From assembly GCF_032452875.1 (NCBI RefSeq), contig NC_083868.1:102854537-102918536 (forward strand): 64,000 bases of DNA, written 5' to 3'. Below the pieces are notes generated by a model. It had not been told where the DNA came from. It saw only the letters and a program-made list of their open reading frames with translations, and searched no databases. Position numbers and translations under genes: made by a program. This document shows, piece by piece, positions 57,310 through 64,000 of this stretch. How positions within the stretch are numbered: the first letter of the stretch is position 1; each line of letters begins with the position of its first letter. The stretch comes from Bos javanicus. Its lineage: Eukaryota > Chordata > Mammalia > Artiodactyla > Bovidae.

Positions 57310-57530
57310 TGGAAGCTTAACAGTAATAACTACTGAACTCTTAATATATGCTAGACATTTTTCAGCGAGGTCTACATATATTTCTCAGTTTTACAGTTTG
57401 CAAAATATTTCATTCAATCACCTGGAAAAGGAAGTCTAAGAGTTAATACTATCTCCTTTTTTCAGATGAACAAAACTAAAAAGTTGTGCATCTTGCCTAA
57501 GATCCCATCGCAACAACTGTGAAAAGCAGA
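57310..57530 (-). mobile_element. MIR SINE
   Basis: TACTGAACTCTTAATATATG, CTATCTCCTTTTTTCAGATG and CATCTTGCCTAAGATCCCAT follow MIR antisense order. Diverged. Confidence 0.65.
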
Positions 57531-58099
57531 ATACTGTAAATCAACTATACTTCAATCTCATGAAAATAAATGGAGAAACAGAAAGAAAAGAATAAAAAGT
57601 AATTTTAAAATGTTAGTGATTTAGAACAATCCAGAGTCAAGACCCTAGTATAAAATCCAGAACAAATGACATATGAGTGTAAGAAAAATATTAGGGTGAA
57701 TTCCCTTATTTACCAGAAGCTGTATCCTAACATAAAGGCAGAAGAGGATTCTTGATCTTGATCACATGGTAAATGATAGGAGGATAAGAGTTATAACTGT
57801 TAGGATGAATCGGTTTACTCTGTGGTAAAGCAGATCTAGTGGGGTTACAGGCAGAAGCAAAGATACTCGCTAGAGGCAAGAGATGATGGTGATTTGGGTA
57901 AGATAAAGAGATATGATTGTTCAAATTCTGCACATATTTTCAGTTAGAACCCATAGAATTGGTGAGCAAATTAGATGTGAAAAAGGAGTTGTGGAACTTT
58001 CTCTCTAAAGATACCATGTTTTGAGGCTGTACAACAAATTATAGATATGGAAAATTGGTGATGCTTGGTTCCTAATAATTTGCCCATCTTCATCAGATC
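57531..58099. other. Unique DNA
   Basis: No gene recognised. Confidence 0.5.
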
Positions 58100-58338
58100 C
58101 GGGGATTCCCAGGTGGTGCAGTTGGTATAGAATCCATCTGCCAAGGCAGGAAACATAGGAGATGTGGGTTCAATCCCTGGGTTGAGAATATCCCATGGAG
58201 GAGGAAATGGCAATCCGCTCTGGTATTCTTCCATGGAAAATCCCGTGGACAGAGGAGTCTGATGGTCTACAGTCCATGGGGCCACAAAAGAGTCAGACAT
58301 GACTGAGCACACAAACACACACACACACACACACACAC
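58100..58338 (+). mobile_element. Bov-tA SINE with (CA)n tail
   Basis: Head GGGGATTCCCAGGTGGTGCA, GGGTTCAATCCC, body, and a CA-repeat tail at 58313-58338. Such tails often seed microsatellites. Confidence 0.92.
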
Positions 58339-58782
58339 CCCTACCTTTTTAATAGATTGTTTTGTTCCTTAGGCTTAAATTACTGTAGCTCTTAGAGGTA
58401 ATATCTTTTTTAATTTATATGTTCATGGATGATCTAACTACAGCATTTTTAAAAAAGATAGTGAAATCCACTGAAGAAAAAAAAAAAACTATATTACAAC
58501 TTTTGAGACTTGAAGAAATTAAAAAATAAATGCCTGATTTAAAAATATAAAAATATTTCTTAGTAAATGTTTTATCATGAACAAAAGAATTTTAAATATC
58601 CTTATACAGGTTTTAACTCAGAGAAATATGTTAGAGTATCCATTATTTAATTTTATAGTCTCTTGCATCCAACAAGATTGCACCAGGCTATTTTATCTAT
58701 ACATGTAATTCTGGCAAGTCCACTAATTTCTAAAGTACAGTCCAAGAGAAATACTTCAACTCTAGACTATGGTATTCAACCA
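58339..58782. other. Unique AT-rich DNA
   Basis: Nothing recognised. A run near 58477-58488. Confidence 0.5.
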
Positions 58783-58990
58783 TATGGCCTTCCCTAGTGG
58801 CTCAGGGGTAAAGAATCTGCCTGCAATGCAAGAGATGAGGGTTTGATCCTTGGGTTGGGAAGATCCACTGGAAAAATACATGACAACACATTCCTATATT
58901 CTTGCTTGGAGAATACTATGGACAGAGGAGCCTGGAAGGCTATGATCTATAGGGTCGCAAAGAGTCAGACATGACTGAAGAGACTTAGTA
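58783..58990 (+). mobile_element. Bov-tA SINE
   Basis: GGCCTTCCCTAGTGGCTCAG, GGTTTGATCCTTGG, body, tail ACTTAGTATGTATGCATGCA. Confidence 0.92.
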
Positions 58991-59097
58991 TGTATGCATG
59001 CATTGATCTATACTGTGAAAAGTAAAGAGGAATAACAAGAAGAGATAAGAAAGCCTTCTTCAGCAATCAATGCAAAGAAATAGAGGAAAACAACAGA

Positions 59098-60740
59098 ATG
59101 GGAAAGACTAGAGATCTCTTCAAGAAAATTAGAGATACCAAGGGAACATTTCATGCAAAGATGGGCTCGATAAAGGACAGAAATGGTATGGACCTAACAG
59201 AAGCAGAAGATATTAAGAAGAGATGGCAAGAATACACAGAAGAACTGTACAAAAAAGATCTTCATGCCCAAGATAATCACGATGCTGTGATCACTCACCT
59301 AGAGCCAGACATCCTGGAATGTGAAGTCAAGTGGGCCTTAGAAAGCATCACTACAAACAAAGCTAGTGGAGGTGATGGAATTGAGCTATTTCAAATCCTG
59401 AAAGATGATGCTGTGAAAGTGCTGCACTCAATATGCCAGCAAATTTGGAAAACTCAGCAGTGGTCACAGGACTCGAAAAGGTCCGTTTTCATTCCAATCC
59501 CAAAGAAAGGCAATGCCAAAGAATGTTCAAACTACCACACAATTGCACTCATCTCACACGCTCTCAAAGTAATGCTCAAAATTCTCCAAGCCAGACTTCA
59601 GCAATGCGTGAACTGTGAACTTCCAGTTGTTCAAGCTGGTTATAGAAAAGGCAGAGGAAACAGAGATCAAATTGCCAACATTCACTGGATCATCGAAAAA
59701 GCAAGAGAGTTCCAGAAAAGCATCTATTTCTGCTTTATTGACTATGCCAAAGCCTTTGACTGTGTGGATCACGATAAACTGTGGAAGATTCTATAAGAGA
59801 CGGGAATACCAGACCACCTGACCTGCCTCTTGAGAAACCTATATGCAGGTCAGAAGCAACAGTTAGAACTGGACATGGAAAAACAGACTGGTTCCAAATA
59901 GGAAAAGAAGTACATCAAGGTTGTATATTGTCACCCTGCTTATTTAACTTGTACACAGAGTACATCATGAGAAATGCTGGCCTGGAAGAAGCACAAGCTG
60001 GAATCAAGGTGGCTGGAAGAAATATCAATGACCTCAGATATGCAGATGACACCAGAAAGTGAAGAGGAACTCAAAAGCCTCTTGATGAAAGAGGATAGTG
60101 AAAAAGTTGGCTTAAAGCTCAACATTTAGAAAACGAAGATCATGGCTTCTGGTCCTATCACTTCATGGGAAACAGATGGGGAAACAGTGGAAACAGTGTC
60201 AGACATTATTTTGGGGGGCTCCAAAATCACTGCAGATGGTGACTGCAGCCATGAAATTAAAAGATGCTTACTCCTTAGAAGAAAAGTTATGACCAACCTA
60301 GATAGCATATTGAAAAGCAGAGACATTACTTTGCCAACAAAGGTCCATCTGGTCAAGGCTATGGTTTTTCCAGTGGTCATGTATGGATGTGAGAGTTGGA
60401 TTGTGAAGAAAGCTGAGCACCGAAGAACTGATGCTTTTGAACTGTGGTGTTGGAGAAGACTCTTGAGAGTCCCTTGGACTGCAAGGAGATCCAACCAGTC
60501 CATTCTGAAAGAGATCATCCCTGGGATTTCTTTGGAAGGAATGATACTCAATCGGAAACTCCAGTACTTTGGCCTCCTCATGGGAAGCGTTGACTCATTG
60601 GAAAAAACTCTGATGCTGGGAGGGATTGGGGGCAAGAGGAGAAGGGGACGACAGAGGATGAGATGGCTGGATGGAATCACTGACTTGATGGACGTGAGTC
60701 TGAGGGAAATCTGGGTGTTGGTGATGGACAGGGAGGCCTG
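59098..60740 (+). pseudogene. BovB RT and C-terminal region, frameshifted
   Basis: The first open stretch (59098-59796) has MGKTRDLFKKIRDTKGTFHA, NKASGGDGIELFQILKDD and YFCFIDYAKAFDCVDHDKL, ending at TAA. The next (59781-60062) reaches an intact YADD (60039-60050), then a deletion removes TTLMAE-type residues and shifts the frame. The third, from 60142, holds the C-terminal blocks CESWIVKKAE and RVPWTARRSNQSILKE. Its frame then runs on into the inserted SINE to 61026. Inactive, with at least two frame breaks. Confidence 0.87.
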
Positions 60741-61012
60741 CTGCTACTGCCAAGTCACTTCAGTCGTGTCCAGCTCTGTGCGACCCCATAGATGGCAGCC
60801 CACCAGGCTCCCCCATCCCTGGGATTCTCCAGGCAAGAACACTGGAGTGGGTTGCCATTTCCTTCTCCAACGCATGAAAGTGAAAAGTGAAAGTGAAGTT
60901 GCTCAGTCGTGTCGGACTCTTAGTGACCCCATGGACTGCAGCTTACCAGGCTCCTCTGCCCATGGGATTTTCCAGGCAAGAGTACTGGAGTGGGGTGCCA
61001 TTGACTTCTCCA
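60741..61012 (-). mobile_element. Bov-A2 SINE inside BovB
   Basis: Dimer starting CTGCTACTGCCAAGTCAC and ending GCCATTGACTTCTCCA. TSD ACAGGGAGGCCTG (60728-60740) and ACAGGGAGGCCTA (61013-61025). Confidence 0.95.
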
Positions 61013-61088
61013 ACAGGGAGGCCTAGTGTGCTGCAATTCATGGGGTCACAAAGAGTCAGACACGACTGAGCGACTGAATTGAACTGAA

Positions 61089-61720
61089 AGAACCTCTTGA
61101 TGAGGGTGAAAGAAGGGAGCGGAAATGCTGGCTTGAAACTTAGCATTCAAAATGTTAAGATCATGGCATCCAGTCCCATCACTTCAAGGCAAATAGGAGG
61201 GAAAGTGTCAAGAAAGGAGTGTCAATTTTTTTCCCCTTGTGTTCCAAAATCACTGCATGGTGATTGCAGTCTTAAAATTAAAAGAGGCCTGCTCCTTGGA
61301 AGCAAAGCCATGACAGACTTAGCATATCAAAGCCAAAGACATCACTTTGCCAACAAAGATCTGAATATGCCAAATCTATGGTTTTTCCATTGTTCATGTA
61401 CAGATGTAAGGATTGGACCATAAAGAAGGCTAAGCACTGAAGAATTGATGCTTTCATATTGTGGTGCTGGAGAGGGCTGATACTGAAGCTGAAGCTCCAA
61501 TATTTTGGCCACCTGATGGAAAGAGGTGACTCATTGTAAAAGACCCTGATACTGGGAAAGATTGAAGACAAAAGGAGAAGGGGGTAACAGAACATGAGAT
61601 GGTTGGATGGCATCACCAACTCAAAGAATAAGAATTTGAGCAAACTCCAGGAGATAATGGAGGACAGAGAAACCTTGCATGTTACAGTCCATGGACTTGC
61701 AAAGAATAGGACATGATTTC
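61089..61720 (+). mobile_element. Older BovB 3' fragment
   Basis: AACCTCTTGATGAGGGTGAA through TTTTGGCCACCTGATGGAAA to GCAAAGAATAGGACATGATT. More diverged than the BovB before it, with internal deletions (the block between GTGCTGGAGA and CTGATACTGAAG is missing). No open frame of note. Confidence 0.9.
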
Positions 61721-61937
61721 ATAAATGAAAAACAATAAAAACAACAAACTGAACTAAAGGAAACATGGAAAGAGGTTATCCAAATTTTATTTTGAAAATA
61801 AGATATGGTGTCATATCATATGATAAAGATATCTAATTCTGTGAATCTAAAAACATTTTCTTTGTTGTCTATAGTATCCATGTCAGCTGTATATAAATTA
61901 CAAATAAATGCTAAAAATATTTTATGAATACAGTTTC

Positions 61938-62370
61938 CTCAGTTCAGTTCAGTTCAGTCACTCAGTCGTGTCTGACTCTTTGTGATCCCATGAATCGCAG
62001 CACGCCAGGCCTCCCTGTCCATCACCAACTCCTGGAGTTCACCCAAACTCATGTGCATCGAGTCGGTGATGCCATCCAGCCACCTCATCCTCTGTCATCC
62101 CCTTCTCCTCCAGCCCACAATCCCTCCTAGTATCAGAGTCTTTTCCAGTGGTCAATTCTTCACATGAGGTGGACAAAATATTGAAGTTTCAGCTTTAGTA
62201 TCAGTCCTTCCAATGAACACCCAGGACTGATCTCCTCTAGGATGGACTGGTTGGACCTCCTTGCAGTCCAAGGGACTCTCAAGAGTCTTCTCCAACATTA
62301 CAATTCAAAAGCATCAATTCTTCAGTGCTCAGCTTTCTTCACAGTCCAACTCTCACATCCATACATGACA
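61938..62370 (-). mobile_element. BovB 3' end fragment
   Basis: CAGTTCAGTTCAGTTCAGTC at the left, through CCAGGACTGATCTCCTCTAG to CCAACTCTCACATCCATACA. 5'-truncated. No TSD read. Confidence 0.92.
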
Positions 62371-62649
62371 CCCTTACAAATATACATATTCCAGAACAAT
62401 GTATGCACCAAAAATCTTGGTGTGTTAAAATTAACAACTTGCACAACATTCCAAGGACAAGGCTAAAGTTTGTTTAAACCTAAATATTTAGTTAAGTATA
62501 GTGCATCAACATAAATAGTTTTAGACCATTAAAATATCTAATTTCTTGGTAGAATCAGATTTTATACCTGGGAGATAATTTAATTTTTTGTATTTTCAGT
62601 CAGTTGTTAATACCTTATCTTTGAGAATAAATAGTATTAAACCATTCTT

Positions 62650-62866
62650 GAAAGTGTGTTAGTATTAGTCACTCAGTCATGTCTAAGTCTTTGCAACTCC
62701 ATGGACTATAGTCTACCAGGATCCTCTGTCCATGGAATTCTCCAGGCAAGAACACTGGAGTGGGTAGCCATTCCCTTCTCCAGGGAATCTTCCTGACCCA
62801 GGGATAGAACCCATGTCTCCTGCACTGCAGGCAGATTCTTTACCATCTGAGACACAAGTAAAGCCC
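62650..62866 (-). mobile_element. Bov-tA SINE
   Basis: GAAAGTGTGTTAGTATTAGT to head complement GAGACACAAGTAAAGCCC. Confidence 0.92.
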
Positions 62867-64000
62867 ATACCTCTATTATCAATTTGTATCAGATCAATTC
62901 ATAATGAATATTTATACATATTGATATTAACTAAGTGTACTTTGACAATGATAAATCTTGCTCTAATTATACTTAGTTTGCTGTACAATTAATGCAGAGT
63001 TTTAAAAAGCATATATATCTGAAGTGTATTAGGAGATAAAATAATGTCAGTAAGTCCATTTTAGATTTTTCTTTCAAAATACCTGAGGGTAGTTTTTCGT
63101 TTAAACTGTTTGTAAACCAGCTGTCTACTCTGATTCACTGTTAAACTATCAGTGGAACAAATATGATTTTCAGAATAAAGGAGAGAAACAAGTTCTGAGT
63201 AAAAATTTGGGGAACATCCTCTTAAATCAAAGTTAATCTTAGCCTCTATAAGGCTTGATGATACATTTAATTACACTGCAGGCTTATATGGTTCTTAATT
63301 TCATGAACTCATGAAATAACATCTGGTTTGCTGTACTACAATCATATTTTTATTTCTCCTTTCTTCTGCAGTGGAGTTAAATTAATGGTGGAAGTCTTTA
63401 CTTTTATACTGAGGGACTCTTTTACCTTGTCATTTGATACACCATATGGTACCAAGGTGGAAATGATGCAACATTTAAAAAATGAATTGTGACGACCATA
63501 TTGATTTAATACCAGGCATCTTAAATTAGGTTAGTCAGCACTGAAGCTTTTTTAGAGCTCACTTTTTGTAAACTTGATTCTTTATTGACATCATTATTTA
63601 TTGTTTTCCTTCAGTTATCTAATCATCTCTTTATCCACCAATGTGTTAAAGTAGTATGTGATTTAGTGATAGCTTCAACTTGACTTTCTTCATATATGTG
63701 AATAGCATAGACATTTATTTACTTGTTTGTGAAAGTTTTAAAACAAAACAAAAAAAAAAAACTTTAAACTTAAACTCTTAACAATCTTTCTTATTTTTGC
63801 TACTTGGTATTTCATCAACTCATGAACTTAGTTAATATTTTGTTCCATATCAAGTAGTTTTGTAGGTTTGATCCAACTTATTGTATTCATTTTTAAAAAA
63901 AGATGAAGTATTTTGATTTTTAACTTCATTTAAAACACATTAAACTCATAACCTAATGTGTAAAACAAGGTTTTAGTTATTAATAATTATAATAATTAAT
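62867..64000. other. Unique AT-rich DNA to the window end
   Basis: No gene or repeat recognised. A run at 63750-63762. Confidence 0.55.

Larger units (their letters stand above)
59033..61088 (+). mobile_element. BovB LINE, about 1.8 kb, split by Bov-A2
   Basis: Starts upstream of RT (ACAAGAAGAGATAAGAAAGC) and ends in ACTGAATTGAACTGAA at 61088. Two blocks, 59033-60740 and 61013-61088. It is followed immediately by an older BovB in the same orientation. Confidence 0.93.

Overview
The window is nuclear DNA of a ruminant (cattle, sheep, goat or close kin). The evidence is a dense load of ruminant-specific repeats: BovB (RTE-type) LINEs, Bov-tA and Bov-A2 SINEs, CHR-type tRNA-derived SINEs, a ruminant-type L1 3' end and bovid-type LTRs, on an AT-rich background with old mammalian repeats (MIR, MER5A, Tigger1, ancient L1). 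I cannot tell which ruminant species. I found no host protein-coding gene, exon, functional RNA gene or CRISPR array. Every recognisable protein-like reading frame is a relic of a transposon, so this reads as a gene desert or a large intron.

Layout. 1-1402: truncated L1 on the minus strand. 2583-2878: CHR SINE. 3184-6545: nested BovB complex, three BovB layers plus a SINE. 6986-9393: LTR cluster (two oppositely oriented copies of one LTR family, then a second LTR type with a duplicated 3' part and a BovB inside it). 11687-12880: BovB with much of the reverse transcriptase (RT) frame open. 13445-13950: third copy of the first LTR family. 15655-17943: LTR-like repeats, an old L1, BovB and a SINE within a SINE. 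19367-19729: solo LTR. 19811-22493: nearly complete Tigger1 DNA transposon with SINEs inside. 23519-30157: MER1-like, MER5A, other MITEs, ancient L1 pieces and several SINEs. 31010-32742: probable 5' end of an ancient L1, antisense. 32776-48095: scattered SINEs, BovB pieces, MIRs, a hAT-like MITE, a hairpin and a long TA repeat. 48349-49282: BovB with an inverted 5' end. 49858-51394: nearly complete mariner with a Bov-A2 inside. 51446-52525: BovB inside a Bov-tA, both target-site duplications (TSDs) readable. 53361-56800: nearly full-length BovB on the minus strand. 59033-61720: two BovBs head to tail, the first split by a Bov-A2. 61938-64000: BovB 3' end, SINE and unique DNA.

The elements do not work together as a system. 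They form a layered insertion record: MIR, ancient L1 and MER5A at the bottom, then Tigger1 and mariner, then LTRs and several generations of BovB, then Bov-tA and Bov-A2, which repeatedly interrupt older layers. BovB has at least 19 separate insertions here and would have supplied the machinery that moved Bov-tA and Bov-A2, whose 3' ends resemble its own. All coding relics carry stops, frameshifts or truncations. Many stops are CGA-to-TGA changes typical of CpG decay. I found no convincing new biological system. The most instructive items are the probable twin-primed BovB at 48349-49282, the SINE that landed in the RT catalytic codons of an older BovB (3385-3607), the nested insertions with perfect TSDs, the mariner, and an unnamed LTR-like family present three times. 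Family names come from memory of consensus sequences, not from a database search, and element edges without a TSD are good to roughly 5-20 bases.
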